From: Dechloromonas denitrificans
GTDB lineage: Bacteria > Pseudomonadota > Gammaproteobacteria > Burkholderiales > Rhodocyclaceae
Length of the DNA: 64,000 nucleotides
Reading direction: 5' to 3'
NCBI RefSeq assembly: GCF_020510685.1
Contig: NZ_CP075185.1
Location: 372,001 to 436,000, forward strand
A program made the translations under genes and the position numbers. Positions 22,588-31,960 of this stretch are shown here, in pieces. Each line of letters opens with the position of its first letter. The first letter of the stretch is position 1. Below the pieces are notes generated by a model. That model saw only the letters and a list, made by a program, of their open reading frames with translations. It searched no databases and was not told the DNA's origin.

Positions 22588-23910
22588 TTGGCTGCAAATC
22601 CCAATACCGTTGGTAAAGGTGGCAAATTTGGCGATCTGAAACGCCGTCTTTGGTTCCTGCTCGGTGCGCTCGTGGTTTACCGCTTGGGCGCCCATATCCC
22701 GGTGCCCGGGATTGATCCCAACGTTCTTTCCGATCTGTTCAATTCGCAGCAAGGTGGCATCCTGGGCATGTTCAACATGTTCTCCGGGGGCGCCTTGTCG
22801 CGGTTTACGATTTTTGCATTGGGGATCATGCCGTATATTTCGGCGTCGATCATCATGCAATTGATGAGTGTAGCCAGTCCCCAACTTGAGGCCCTCAAGA
22901 AGGAAGGCGAGGCGGGGCGTCGCAAGATTACCCAATACACCCGTTACGGCACCGTGTTGCTTGCGCTGTTTCAAGGCATCGGTATTGCCGTTGCTCTCGA
23001 GTCGCAGGCCGGATTGGTCAACGATCCAGGGTTCATGTTCCGTTTGACGACTGTGTCGACCCTGCTGACCGGCACGATGTTCCTTATGTGGCTGGGTGAG
23101 CAGATCACCGAGCGTGGGCTTGGTAACGGTATCTCGATTATTATTTTCGCGGGTATTGCCGCCGGATTGCCGACTGCCATTGGCGGCTTGCTCGAGTTGG
23201 TGCGCACCGGAGCAATGCATCCGCTGACCGCCCTGATCATTTGTATTCTTGTAGTGGCCGTTACCGGATTTGTGGTTTTTGTCGAGCGTGGTCAGCGAAA
23301 AATTCTCGTCAATTACGCCAAACGCCAGGTTGGTAACAAAATTTACGGCGGGCAGAGTTCGCATCTGCCGCTCAAACTGAATATGTCGGGCGTCATCCCG
23401 CCGATCTTCGCGTCGTCCATCATCCTGTTCCCGGCGACCATCGCAGGTTGGTTCGGCTCCGGAGAGTCGATGAGCTGGCTGAAAGACGTGGCGGGTACGC
23501 TTTCTCCGGGTCAGCCGATTTACGTGATGCTTTATGCTGCCGCGATCATCTTCTTTTGTTTCTTCTACACCGCGCTGGTCTTCAATTCAAAAGAGACCGC
23601 CGATAACCTGAAGAAGAGCGGTGCGTTCGTTCCCGGTATTCGTCCTGGCGAGCAAACGGCGCGCTACATCGACAAAATCCTGATGCGCTTGACGCTGATT
23701 GGCGCCGGTTACATCACTATCGTCTGTTTGCTCCCCGAATTCCTGATTTTGAAATGGAACGTTCCGTTCTATTTCGGTGGCACCTCGTTGTTGATTATCG
23801 TAGTCGTGACCATGGACTTCATGTCTCAGGTTCAGGCTTATGTCATGTCGCATCAATACGAAAGTCTCTTGAAGAAAGCAAACTTCAAGGGAGCACCTAT
23901 GAACAAGTAA
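22588..23910 (+). CDS. secY: Preprotein translocase subunit SecY
   Basis: This 440-residue inner-membrane protein has about ten transmembrane segments and forms the Sec channel with SecE and SecG. It has the [13 protein letters not shown] plug-region segment and the cytoplasmic [20 protein letters not shown] loop that contacts SecA and ribosomes. Translation starts at TTG 22588, unusual for this gene set; AGGGAAAGG lies upstream and the downstream sequence [22 protein letters not shown] is a normal SecY N-terminus. Confidence 0.97.
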   Translation: MAANPNTVGKGGKFGDLKRRLWFLLGALVVYRLGAHIPVPGIDPNVLSDLFNSQQGGILGMFNMFSGGALSRFTIFALGIMPYISASIIMQLMSVASPQLEALKKEGEAGRRKITQYTRYGTVLLALFQGIGIAVALESQAGLVNDPGFMFRLTTVSTLLTGTMFLMWLGEQITERGLGNGISIIIFAGIAAGLPTAIGGLLELVRTGAMHPLTALIICILVVAVTGFVVFVERGQRKILVNYAKRQVGNKIYGGQSSHLPLKLNMSGVIPPIFASSIILFPATIAGWFGSGESMSWLKDVAGTLSPGQPIYVMLYAAAIIFFCFFYTALVFNSKETADNLKKSGAFVPGIRPGEQTARYIDKILMRLTLIGAGYITIVCLLPEFLILKWNVPFYFGGTSLLIIVVVTMDFMSQVQAYVMSHQYESLLKKANFKGAPMNK

Positions 23911-23916
23911 TCAGTT

Positions 23917-24135
23917 ATGGCCAGGGAAGATTACATTGAAATGCAAGGGGAGGTGGTTGAGAACCTCCCGAATGCGACCTTCAAGGTCAAGCTGGAAAAT
24001 GGGCACATAGTGCATGGATTCATCTCTGGAAAAATGCGTATGCACTATATACGCATCCTTCCGGGCGATAAGGTGACCGTGCAGTTGACGCCCTACGATT
24101 TAACCAAGGCGCGGATCGTTTTCCGCGTTAAGTAA
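23917..24135 (+). CDS. infA: Translation initiation factor IF-1
   Basis: This 72-residue OB-fold IF-1 ([34 protein letters not shown]) helps start translation. It lies 6 bases after secY, the usual site in Betaproteobacteria. Many of these bacteria have a second infA elsewhere, which cannot be judged from this window. Confidence 0.96.
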   Translation: MAREDYIEMQGEVVENLPNATFKVKLENGHIVHGFISGKMRMHYIRILPGDKVTVQLTPYDLTKARIVFRVK

Positions 24136-24210
24136 AAAGTTCTCTACGCAATAAACCGCAGGGCAAGGAATCACGGCTGCTTCCAAGCTCTCGCAGACGA
24201 GGAGTAAAAC

Positions 24211-24324
24211 ATGAAAGTTCAACCTTCAGTGAAGCGCGTTTGCCGCAATTGCAAAGTCATCCGTCGCAAGGGTGTGGTGCGCGTCATTTGCAAGGACCCG
24301 CGTCATAAGCAGCGCCAGGGCTAA
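24211..24324 (+). CDS. rpmJ: 50S ribosomal protein L36 (zinc-binding form)
   Basis: This 37-residue protein begins [20 protein letters not shown] and ends with the normal RHKQRQG tail. Cys11, Cys14, Cys27 and His32 are the four zinc ligands. GAGGAG lies 8 bases before ATG. It sits between infA and rpsM, its standard position. Confidence 0.97.
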   Translation: MKVQPSVKRVCRNCKVIRRKGVVRVICKDPRHKQRQG

Positions 24325-24375
24325 TGCTCTGTCGTGTCCGGCATTTGTTAATTTTCGAAATATTGGAGTGATTCG

Positions 24376-24738
24376 ATGGCCCGTATTGCAGGGGTAAACA
24401 TTCCGAACCATCAGCATGCTGAAATTGCCTTGACGGCGATTTACGGCATCGGTCGTACCCGCGCACAGAAGATCTGTGATGCGGCCGGCGTTGGTCGTAC
24501 CATCAAAATGAAAGACTTGTCCGACACGGACATGGATCGTCTGCGTGACGAAGTGGGGAAATTCACCGTTGAAGGTGACTTGCGCCGCGAAGTTACGATG
24601 AACATCAAGCGTCTGATGGACCTAGGTTGCTACCGTGGACTGCGCCATCGCAAGGGTTTGCCTTGCCGTGGTCAGCGCACCCGTACCAATGCACGTACCC
24701 GCAAAGGTCCGCGCAAGGCCATCGCTGGCAAGAAGTAA
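24376..24738 (+). CDS. rpsM: 30S ribosomal protein S13
   Basis: This 120-residue S13 contacts the 50S subunit and P-site t[22 protein letters not shown] and the basic C-terminal tail [20 protein letters not shown] are typical. It is the first gene of the alpha group; TTGGAG precedes the start. Confidence 0.97.
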   Translation: MARIAGVNIPNHQHAEIALTAIYGIGRTRAQKICDAAGVGRTIKMKDLSDTDMDRLRDEVGKFTVEGDLRREVTMNIKRLMDLGCYRGLRHRKGLPCRGQRTRTNARTRKGPRKAIAGKK

Positions 24739-24750
24739 TAGGGACAGAAC

Positions 24751-25140
24751 ATGGCAAAGACTGCTACCAAAGTTCGCAAAAAGGTTAAAAAGAACGTCGC
24801 TGAGGGCATCGCCCACATTCACGCCTCGTTCAATAACACCATCATCACCATTACCGACCGTCAGGGCAACGCGCTGTCCTGGGCAACTTCCGGTGGTGCC
24901 GGCTTCCGCGGTTCGCGTAAGTCCACCCCGTTTGCCGCTCAGGTCGCTGCCGAAGCTGCCGGTAAGGCTGCTCAGGAATGTGGCGTCAAGAATATTGAAG
25001 TCCGTATCAAGGGCCCCGGTCCTGGTCGTGAATCTTCCGTCCGTGCGCTCAACGCACTGGGCATGAAGATCACTTCAATTTCCGACGTGACGCCGGTGCC
25101 GCATAACGGCTGCCGTCCGCCTAAAAAGCGCCGCATCTAA
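24751..25140 (+). CDS. rpsK: 30S ribosomal protein S11
   Basis: This 129-residue S11 forms part of the 30S platform. [20 protein letters not shown] and the invariant end [12 protein letters not shown] are present. It is 12 bases from both rpsM and rpsD. Confidence 0.98.
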   Translation: MAKTATKVRKKVKKNVAEGIAHIHASFNNTIITITDRQGNALSWATSGGAGFRGSRKSTPFAAQVAAEAAGKAAQECGVKNIEVRIKGPGPGRESSVRALNALGMKITSISDVTPVPHNGCRPPKKRRI

Positions 25141-25152
25141 GGAGAAAGACAA

Positions 25153-25782
25153 GTGGCTCGTAATCTCGATCCGAAATGCCGTCAGTGCCGCCGCGAAGGC
25201 GAAAAGCTGTTCCTGAAGGGCGAAAAGTGTTTTACCGACAAGTGTGCCATCGAGCGTCGTTCGTACGCTCCTGGCCAACACGGTCAAAAATCCGGCGCCC
25301 GTCTGTCCGACTACGGCGTGCACCTGCGCGCCAAGCAGAAGATTCGTCGCGTCTACGGCGTGCTCGAAGGCCAGTTCCGCAAGACTTTCGCCGAAGCTGA
25401 GCGCCGCAAGGGCCAGACCGGTGAGAATCTGCTGCAACTGCTGGAAGCCCGTCTCGACTCCGTTGCCTACCGTATGGGTTTTGCCGCTTCGCGCAGCGAA
25501 TCCCGCCAGGTCGTCCGTCACAACGGCGTGCTGGTCAATGGTAAGCGCGTCAACATCCCGTCGTATCTGGTCAAGCCGGGCGACGTGGTGCAGTTGACCG
25601 ATCGGTCCCGTGCCTCCCTGCGTTGCAAGGCCGCCCTCGAAGCTGCGGAATCCCGTGGTTTCCCGGAATGGATTGCAGTTGACGTCAAAGAAGGCAAGGG
25701 AACGTTCAAGGCCATGCCGCAGCGCTCAGAGCTGCCGTCGACCCTGAACGAAGGTCTCGTCATCGAACTTTATTCGAAGTAA
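25153..25782 (+). CDS. rpsD: 30S ribosomal protein S4 (four-cysteine form)
   Basis: This 209-residue S4 starts 30S assembly and in E. coli represses the alpha operon. Unlike the E. coli protein, its N-terminal domain keeps Cys9, Cys12, Cys26 and Cys31 in a CxxC-x13-CxxxxC pattern, a likely zinc site. The S4 RNA-binding domain (LDSVAYRMGFAASRSESRQVV) follows. Translation starts at GTG 25153 behind AAGGAG. Confidence 0.97.
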   Translation: MARNLDPKCRQCRREGEKLFLKGEKCFTDKCAIERRSYAPGQHGQKSGARLSDYGVHLRAKQKIRRVYGVLEGQFRKTFAEAERRKGQTGENLLQLLEARLDSVAYRMGFAASRSESRQVVRHNGVLVNGKRVNIPSYLVKPGDVVQLTDRSRASLRCKAALEAAESRGFPEWIAVDVKEGKGTFKAMPQRSELPSTLNEGLVIELYSK

Positions 25783-25806
25783 GCACTGAGCAGAGGAATT
25801 TAGCCC

Positions 25807-26781
25807 ATGCAAAGCAGTGGACTTCTGAAACCCCGCATCATTGATGTGCAGAGCGTTTCGCCCGTGCAAGCCAAGGTTGTGATGGAGCCGTTTGAACGCG
25901 GTTACGGTCACACCTTGGGAAACGCCCTGCGACGCATTCTGCTGTCTTCGATGCCGGGTTATGCGCCGACCGAAGTCGGAATCGAAGGCGTGCTCCATGA
26001 GTACTCCACCGTTGATGGTGTTCAGGAGGATGTCGTCGATATCCTTCTCAACCTGAAGGGTGTCGTATTCAAGCTGCACGGCCGCGATGTCGTGAATCTC
26101 AATCTGGTCAAGGAAGGTGAAGGTCCGGTTCGTGCTGGTGATATCGAATTGCCGCACGATGCGGAAATCATCAACCCCGAACATGTGATCGCTCACCTGT
26201 CTCCCGGCGGCAAGCTGTCCATGGAGATCAAGGTCGAAAAAGGTCGCGGCTATGTGCCGGGCAACGTCCGTAATCTGGGCGATGCCAAGACGATCGGTAA
26301 ATTGGTTCTGGATGCTTCGTTCAGCCCGATTCGCCGCGTCGCCTACGCTGTGGAAAGCGCTCGCGTCGAGCAGCGGACCGACCTCGACAAGCTGATCGTC
26401 GATATTGAAACCAACGGCGTCGTCGAGCCGGAAGAGGCCATTCGCTACGCGGCACGCGTGCTGATGGAACAACTCTCCGTCTTTGCCGACCTGGAAGGTA
26501 CTGCACCGGTTACCGAGGCCTCCAAGCCGGCCCAGGTTGATCCGGTTCTGCTCCGCCCGGTTGATGATCTCGAATTGACCGTTCGTTCTGCGAACTGTCT
26601 CAAGGCTGAGAACATTTACTACATCGGCGATCTGATTCAGCGCACCGAGAATGAACTTCTCAAGACCCCGAATCTGGGTCGCAAGTCGTTGAATGAGATC
26701 AAGGAAGTGTTGGCCGCGCGCGGCTTGACTCTGGGCATGAAATTGGAAAATTGGCCGCCGGCCGGTCTGGAAAAAGTCTAA
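25807..26781 (+). CDS. rpoA: DNA-directed RNA polymerase subunit alpha
   Basis: This 324-residue alpha subunit has the dimerising N-domain ([20 protein letters not shown]) and, after a linker near residue 235, the C-terminal domain with helix-hairpin-helix ([21 protein letters not shown]) that contacts UP elements and activators. The stop codon is inside the loop of a small hairpin (26771-26790). rplQ follows after 58 bases. Confidence 0.98.
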   Translation: MQSSGLLKPRIIDVQSVSPVQAKVVMEPFERGYGHTLGNALRRILLSSMPGYAPTEVGIEGVLHEYSTVDGVQEDVVDILLNLKGVVFKLHGRDVVNLNLVKEGEGPVRAGDIELPHDAEIINPEHVIAHLSPGGKLSMEIKVEKGRGYVPGNVRNLGDAKTIGKLVLDASFSPIRRVAYAVESARVEQRTDLDKLIVDIETNGVVEPEEAIRYAARVLMEQLSVFADLEGTAPVTEASKPAQVDPVLLRPVDDLELTVRSANCLKAENIYYIGDLIQRTENELLKTPNLGRKSLNEIKEVLAARGLTLGMKLENWPPAGLEKV

Positions 26782-26790
26782 GGACTTTTT
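26771..26790 (+). other. Hairpin spanning the rpoA stop codon
   Basis: AAAAAGTC (26771-26778) pairs with GACTTTTT (26783-26790) around a TAAG loop that contains the TAA stop codon, and another T follows. The stem is A-T rich and so weak, but the stem plus T-run resembles an attenuator between rpoA and rplQ. Confidence 0.45.
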
Positions 26791-26839
26791 TCGACCCGGG
26801 CAGTCAAGGGACGCCTGTAGAACATAGAAAGGATTAACC

Positions 26840-27241
26840 ATGCGTCACCGTTTGGGACTTCGCAAACTCAACCGTACTAGCAGCCATCGCCTGGCGATGC
26901 TGCGCAACATGACCGTTTCCCTGCTCAAGCACGAGGCCATCAAGACCACCCTGCCGAAAGCTAAGGAACTGCGCCGTGTTGTTGAACCGATGATCACGCT
27001 CGGCAAGAACCCGACGCTCGCTAACAAGCGTCTGGCCTTCGACCGTTTGCGCGATCGCGACATCGTCGTCAAGCTCTTCGCCGAAATCGGCCCGCGTTAC
27101 GCCAAGCGTCCGGGTGGCTACCTTCGCATCCTGAAGTGTGGCTTCCGCGTTGGTGACAATGCACCGATGGCCTTCGTCGAGTTGCTTGATCGTCCGGAGC
27201 CTACCGAGGCTGTGGAAATCGACGAAAGCGCTGCTGCCTAA
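26840..27241 (+). CDS. rplQ: 50S ribosomal protein L17
   Basis: This 133-residue L17 starts [17 protein letters not shown], the standard N-terminus, and ends with an acidic tail. It is the last gene of the ribosomal supercluster and is followed by a strong terminator. AAAGGA precedes the start. Confidence 0.97.
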   Translation: MRHRLGLRKLNRTSSHRLAMLRNMTVSLLKHEAIKTTLPKAKELRRVVEPMITLGKNPTLANKRLAFDRLRDRDIVVKLFAEIGPRYAKRPGGYLRILKCGFRVGDNAPMAFVELLDRPEPTEAVEIDESAAA

Positions 27242-27264
27242 GCAGCGTCTGCATCAAAAGTTAA

Positions 27265-27290
27265 AAGGCCGGGGTTTCCCGGCCTTTTTT
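27265..27290. terminator. Bidirectional terminator between rplQ and gltL
   Basis: AAGGCCGGG (27265-27273) pairs with CCCGGCCTT (27278-27286) around GTTT. A run of T follows on the + side and AAAA precedes it, giving a T-run on the - side too. It can end both the alpha operon and the converging gltIJKL transcript, whose last stop codon is at 27291. Confidence 0.92.
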
Positions 27291-28019
27291 TTAGTGCTGC
27301 AAAATTTTCGAGAGAAACTGGGTCGCTCGCTCCGAACGCTGCGTACCGAAGAAATCGTCCTTCGTCGCGTCCTCGATGATCTTGCCCTCGTCCATGAAAA
27401 TGACCCGGTCAGCCACCTTGCGGGCAAATTCCATTTCATGGGTGACGCACATCATGGTCATGCCCTCCTGGGCGAGTTCGACCATGACATCGAGTACCTC
27501 GTTGATCATTTCCGGGTCGAGGGCCGAGGTCGGTTCATCGAGCAGCATGCAAATCGGGTCCATGGCCAGTGCCCGGGCAATGGCGACACGTTGCTGTTGG
27601 CCGCCGGAGAGTTGGCCGGGATATTTTTTGGCTTGGGCGTTCAATCCGACGCGATTGAGCATTTTCATTCCGCGCTCGAGTGCTTCGTCCTTGCTGCGGC
27701 CGAGGACTTTGATCTGGGCAATGGTCATGTTTTCGGTAATGTTCATATGCGGGAATAGCTCGAAATGCTGGAAGACCATGCCAACGCGGGATCGCAGCTT
27801 GGGCAGATTGGTTTTCGGGTCGCCGACCGAGGTGCCCTTGACGATGACTTCTCCGGACTGAAACGGCTCGAGTCCGTTGACGCATTTGATCAGCGTCGAT
27901 TTGCCGGAGCCCGATGGCCCACAAACGACGACAACTTCGCCTTTCTGGACCGTCGTCGTGCAATCGGTCAGCACCCGAAAGTCGCCATACCATTTGGAAA
28001 TATTGCGGATTTCAATCAT
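27291..28019 (-). CDS. gltL: Glutamate/aspartate-type ABC importer, ATP-binding subunit
   Basis: This 242-residue ATPase energises a polar amino-acid importer. It has Walker [10 protein letters not shown], signature [15 protein letters not shown] and Walker [16 protein letters not shown] at 28019 ([14 protein letters not shown]) is chosen because it overlaps the upstream permease stop as ATGA; the open frame extends further upstream but only inside the permease gene. Sequence type and gene order match gltIJKL; glutamate/aspartate specificity is inferred from this. Confidence 0.9.
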   Translation of the reverse strand: MIEIRNISKWYGDFRVLTDCTTTVQKGEVVVVCGPSGSGKSTLIKCVNGLEPFQSGEVIVKGTSVGDPKTNLPKLRSRVGMVFQHFELFPHMNITENMTIAQIKVLGRSKDEALERGMKMLNRVGLNAQAKKYPGQLSGGQQQRVAIARALAMDPICMLLDEPTSALDPEMINEVLDVMVELAQEGMTMMCVTHEMEFARKVADRVIFMDEGKIIEDATKDDFFGTQRSERATQFLSKILQH

Positions 28020-28696
28020 TGGGAGAATCTCGCTTGGAGGCGCTTCACTAGCCGGGAGACGGAGAAGCAAATGACAAAATACACGGCGCCGGCGAAAAGC
28101 AGCAGTTCGACCAGTCGGCCGTCGCGGTCGCCGACCCGGGAGGCGGTGCCGAAAAAGTCGGAGAGGCCGATGACGTATACCAGGGAGGTGTCCTGGAACA
28201 GGATGATCGCCTGGGTCAGGAGGAGCGGCATCATGTTGCGGAAAGCCTGGGGCAGAACGATCAGCCGCATCGTTTGGGCATTGGTGAATCCGAGTGCCTG
28301 GCCGGCGGCGACCTGGCCTTTCGGAACGCTTTGGATACCGGCGCGAATGATTTCGGAGTAATAGGCTGCTTCGAACAACGCAAAGGCAGTCAGTGCCGAA
28401 GTCAGGCGGATGTCGCCGAGACCTTCGCCAAATACCGATTTGATCGCCTGCGGGATGATCAGGTAGAACCACAAGATAACCATCACCAGCGGTACCGAGC
28501 GGAACAGATTGACGTAACCGGCGGCCAGCGTGGCGAGCAGCCGGCTGTTGCCAAGGCGCAGGATGGCGAGGACGGTGCCCCAGACAACACCGACGACGAT
28601 TGCGGTACCCGTGATCTCGAGCGTCGTCAGCATGCCTTTGGCGAGGAGCGGAATCGCTCCGGGAATCGACGACCAGTCAAATTCATACATGTTCAT
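28016..28696 (-). CDS. gltK: Glutamate/aspartate-type ABC importer, permease 2
   Basis: This 226-residue inner-membrane permease belongs to the His/Glu/Gln group. The loop that contacts the ATPase ([24 protein letters not shown]) is present, and about five hydrophobic segments are visible. It overlaps gltJ and gltL by four bases on each side, so all three are probably translationally coupled. Confidence 0.9.
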   Translation of the reverse strand: MNMYEFDWSSIPGAIPLLAKGMLTTLEITGTAIVVGVVWGTVLAILRLGNSRLLATLAAGYVNLFRSVPLVMVILWFYLIIPQAIKSVFGEGLGDIRLTSALTAFALFEAAYYSEIIRAGIQSVPKGQVAAGQALGFTNAQTMRLIVLPQAFRNMMPLLLTQAIILFQDTSLVYVIGLSDFFGTASRVGDRDGRLVELLLFAGAVYFVICFSVSRLVKRLQARFSQ

Positions 28697-29430
28697 TTGC
28701 TCCCGATATACCCGGGTATGCGAACGCGCTGTTCAAGGCGGCGCATTAGCGACATCACCGTCACATTGATGATGACGTAAAGCAGGGTGACCGCGATGAA
28801 CGCTTCATATGGCTGGGCGGTGAAATCGACCAGTTGCTGGGCCTGACGGGAGAGTTCGACCAGGCCGATCGTGGTGGCGACGGCGGAGTTCTTGAAAATA
28901 TTGAGAAATTCGGAAGTCAGTGGCGGCACGATGATGCGATAGGCCATCGGGAGCAGTACATAGCGGTACAACTGCGGCAACGTGAAGCCCATCGCCTGGC
29001 CGGCCGCTCTTTGCCCCGGCGGCAGCGAGTTGATCCCGGCGCGCACTTGTTCGGCCACCCGGGCCGAGGTGAACAGGCCCAGACAGAGCATTGCCGAGAG
29101 AAATTGCTGGAGCAGGGGATCGGTCTGCTTGAAGGCATTTCCCCAGTCGACCGGCAGGAGTTCCGGAAGCACGAAATACCAGATGAAGAGCTGAACGAGC
29201 AGCGGGATGTTGCGAAAGACTTCGACATAACCGGTCGCCAGCTTGTTTAGCCAGCGGTTGGGGACGGTGCGCAGGACGCCGACGATGGAGCCGATCAGTA
29301 AGGCAATGAGCCAGGCGCCGAGGGAGAGGGCGATGGTCCATTTGAATCCCTCAAACAGCCACGCCAGATAGGTTCCTTCCCCGGTCGCGCTCGGTTGCAG
29401 GAAGACTTGCCAATTCCAGCTGTACGCCAT
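28693..29430 (-). CDS. gltJ: Glutamate/aspartate-type ABC importer, permease 1
   Basis: This 245-residue permease partners gltK. The ATPase-contact loop [20 protein letters not shown] is present. It lies 60 bases after the binding-protein gene, separated by a hairpin, and overlaps gltK by ATGA. Confidence 0.9.
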   Translation of the reverse strand: MAYSWNWQVFLQPSATGEGTYLAWLFEGFKWTIALSLGAWLIALLIGSIVGVLRTVPNRWLNKLATGYVEVFRNIPLLVQLFIWYFVLPELLPVDWGNAFKQTDPLLQQFLSAMLCLGLFTSARVAEQVRAGINSLPPGQRAAGQAMGFTLPQLYRYVLLPMAYRIIVPPLTSEFLNIFKNSAVATTIGLVELSRQAQQLVDFTAQPYEAFIAVTLLYVIINVTVMSLMRRLEQRVRIPGYIGSK

Positions 29431-29450
29431 TGCCTAACCATCCCCCAATG

Positions 29451-29479
29451 GCCTGTGGGGCATTTTTGCCTCCACAGGC
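29451..29479 (-). terminator. Hairpin between gltI and gltJ
   Basis: On the - strand GCCTGTGG, a bulged A and GGC pair with GCC and CCACAGGC around an A-rich loop, an 11-bp stem in the 60-base spacer. There is no T-run, so an RNA 3'-end stabiliser or attenuator keeping binding-protein mRNA above permease mRNA is more likely than full termination. Confidence 0.55.
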
Positions 29480-29490
29480 TCTAAGCAGTA

Positions 29491-30387
29491 TTACTCGAAA
29501 GCCTTGTCGTTCGGGGCCTTGTACAGCGCCTTCATTTCATCCGACAAGGGCATGTTCAGATTCAGGCCCTTCGGCGGAATCGGGTTCATGAACCACTTGG
29601 CGTAGATCTTGTCGGCTTCGCCCGAGGTCATCACCTTGGTCAGCGCCGCATCGACCACCTTCTTGAAGCCCGGGTCGTCCTTGCGCAGCATACAGCCGTA
29701 GGCTTCCTTCGATTGCGCGGTACCGACCACCGTCCAGTCGCCCGGCTTCTTGGCCTTGGCCATTTCGCCGAAGAGCAGCGCGTCGTCCATCATGAAGGCG
29801 ACGGCGCGGCCGGTTTCCAGGGTCAGGAAGGCTTCGCCGTGGTCCTTGGCGGAGATGACGTTCATGCCCATTTTCTTGTCTTCGTTCATCTTGCGGAGCA
29901 GGCGCTCGGAGGTGGTGCCGGCGGTGGTTACGACGTTCTTGCCGGCGAGGTCGGCGAAATCGGTGATGCCGGCGGTTTTCTTGACCATCAGCTTGGTGCC
30001 GATGACGAAGATGGTGGTCGAGAAAGCGACCTGTTTCTGGCGGTCGAGATTGTTGGTCGTCGAGCCGCATTCGATATCGACCGTGCCGTTCTGGATCAGC
30101 GTGATGCGGTTGGCCGAGGTGACCGGCATCAGCTTGGTGTCGATCTTGGCCAGCTTGAGGTTGTCCTTGATGCCATCGACGGCTTTCAGCATCAGTTCGT
30201 GCGAATAGCCGATGACCTGCTGCTTGTCGTCATAGTAGGAGAACGGAATCGACGATTCGCGGTGGCCGAGGGTGATCGTCCCGGTCTCCTTGATCTTCTT
30301 CAGGGTCGCCGACTCTTGCGCGAAGGCAGGGGTGGTGCTGAAGGCGGAAGCGATGATGACGGCAGAAGCGATCTTGATGAAGTTCAT
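29491..30387 (-). CDS. gltI: Glutamate/aspartate-type periplasmic binding protein
   Basis: This 298-residue solute-binding protein has a signal peptide (MNFIKIASAVIIASAFSTTP, cut near AFA-QE) and family 3 binding-protein motifs (GTITLGHRESSIPFSYYD, DIECGSTTNN). ATG 30387 is chosen for the AAAGGAG upstream; the longer open frame overlaps the preceding gene. Only 22 bases separate it from the PP2C gene, leaving little room for a separate promoter. Confidence 0.9.
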   Translation of the reverse strand: MNFIKIASAVIIASAFSTTPAFAQESATLKKIKETGTITLGHRESSIPFSYYDDKQQVIGYSHELMLKAVDGIKDNLKLAKIDTKLMPVTSANRITLIQNGTVDIECGSTTNNLDRQKQVAFSTTIFVIGTKLMVKKTAGITDFADLAGKNVVTTAGTTSERLLRKMNEDKKMGMNVISAKDHGEAFLTLETGRAVAFMMDDALLFGEMAKAKKPGDWTVVGTAQSKEAYGCMLRKDDPGFKKVVDAALTKVMTSGEADKIYAKWFMNPIPPKGLNLNMPLSDEMKALYKAPNDKAFE

Positions 30388-30409
30388 GGTCTTTCTCCTT
30401 TGTTGTAAT

Positions 30410-31948
30410 TCAGGGGCAGTCAATGATCATCAGCGAGACATCGTCGGCGGCAACGCCGTTGTCGAGATGACGGTCGAGTGCTGCTTCGATTTGCCCGAAA
30501 CGGGTGGCCGGCGAGGTATTCGCTGCGGCGGCGGCCAGACCTTCGGCACCGAATTGCGCACCTTCCTTGTCCGTGGCTTCCAGTAGTCCATCGGAGCACA
30601 GCACCAGCTGACTTTCCTTTTCCCAGTTGAAAATGGTCGGCTCACATTCCATCTGGCTGTTGTCGACGATGCCCAGGGCCAGGTGTTCCGAAGCAAAAAC
30701 ACGGCTGACCCGACCCCAGCGGTCGAACAGAAAGGCTTCGGGCGTGCCGCCCACCCATATTTCGCCATTTTGGGCGACTTCGTCAAGGCAAAGCAGCGTG
30801 GCTGCGACAAAACGACCGACCGGCATCGATTCCTTCAACTGTTGATTCAATTCCTGGATGATTTCCTTGACCGAGCGATTCAGCTTTGTCATCCGGTAGA
30901 ACAGGGCGAGCACCGGCAGCACGCTGATCGCGGCGGTCAGCCCATGCCCGGTCGCATCGGCGAGCAGGGCGTAGAAGCGGCCCTCGGGCGAGCGTGCGGC
31001 AGCAACAATGTCGCCGCTGAAATTCTCGGCCGGAATCACCTTGTAATGCAGTCGCTCATCGGTCAGGCCGCGCCGGTGCAACTGCTTTTCCATCAGCCGC
31101 ATGGCGAGCTGTTGCTCGTTTTGCGTCTGGTCGTAATAGGCCTGAAGCAGGCGGGCACTTTCGCGCTGCTTTTGCTCGGCCTGCTTGCGCTCGGAAATAT
31201 CACGGATGACGCCGATCGACATCGGCTTGCTATCGAGTTCGATCTCGCTCAGCGCGATCGTTGCCGGAAATGATTGGCCATCCTTGCGCCGGGCCTCCAC
31301 TTCGCGTTCCTTGCCGGATCTCCTGAGCGGCTTGCTGCCTGGTGCTTCCTGGCCAAACTTGTCGGCAATGAGCGGCGGTTCGGGGATCAGCAGGCTGATC
31401 TCCTGCCCGAGCATCTCGGCGTTCGTCCAGCCGAAAATACGTTCAGTCGAGCGGTTGACCGAAGCAATCAAGCCCCGCTCGTTGATTGTGACGATGGCAT
31501 CGAGAACATTGTCGGAAATAGCCTGGACCCGGCGCAATGAGTCGATCGATGCCTGCTGCAATGAGAGCGAACGCTGCATCGAGCGCAATTTGGCTTCAAG
31601 GACGACGAAATTGATTGGTTTGGTCAGGTAGTCGTCGGCCCCGGCATCGAGGCCTTCGACCAGGTTTTCATCGCGATTGAGCGCCGAGAGAAAAATGATC
31701 GGGGTCCACCGCTCGTTCGTCAGGCTCTTGATCCGGCGTGCCGCCTCGAAGCCGTCCATCACCGGCATCATGATGTCGAGCAGGATCAGGTCGGGCGCCT
31801 CCGCCTCGAAGCGCCGTACCGCCTCTTCGCCGTTCTCGGCGAGGATGACCTCGTGGCCGAGCTTCTTCAGAAAAACCTGCAGGATGTGCAGGTTGGTACG
31901 GTTGTCGTCGACCGCCAGTACCTTCATTTTGTTGAGTTGCGGAGTCAT
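30410..31948 (-). CDS. Response regulator with PAS and PP2C (SpoIIE/RsbU-type) phosphatase domains
   Basis: This 512-residue cytoplasmic protein has a receiver domain (residues about 8-125, phospho-acceptor Asp58 in LILLDIMMPVMDG), a PAS domain (about 135-255), a short coiled coil, and a SpoIIE-type serine phosphatase (about 300-512) with LADATGHG, LVLCSDGLLEATD and DDVSLMIID, so metal-binding aspartates are kept. Such proteins usually dephosphorylate an STAS anti-anti-sigma factor or make partner-switch output depend on phosphorylation. Start ATG 31948 is chosen over TTG 31957; neither has a clear ribosome-binding site. The upstream gene ends 12 bases before. Confidence 0.88.
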   Translation of the reverse strand: MTPQLNKMKVLAVDDNRTNLHILQVFLKKLGHEVILAENGEEAVRRFEAEAPDLILLDIMMPVMDGFEAARRIKSLTNERWTPIIFLSALNRDENLVEGLDAGADDYLTKPINFVVLEAKLRSMQRSLSLQQASIDSLRRVQAISDNVLDAIVTINERGLIASVNRSTERIFGWTNAEMLGQEISLLIPEPPLIADKFGQEAPGSKPLRRSGKEREVEARRKDGQSFPATIALSEIELDSKPMSIGVIRDISERKQAEQKQRESARLLQAYYDQTQNEQQLAMRLMEKQLHRRGLTDERLHYKVIPAENFSGDIVAAARSPEGRFYALLADATGHGLTAAISVLPVLALFYRMTKLNRSVKEIIQELNQQLKESMPVGRFVAATLLCLDEVAQNGEIWVGGTPEAFLFDRWGRVSRVFASEHLALGIVDNSQMECEPTIFNWEKESQLVLCSDGLLEATDKEGAQFGAEGLAAAAANTSPATRFGQIEAALDRHLDNGVAADDVSLMIIDCP

Positions 31949-31960
31949 GGTCGGCAAGCG

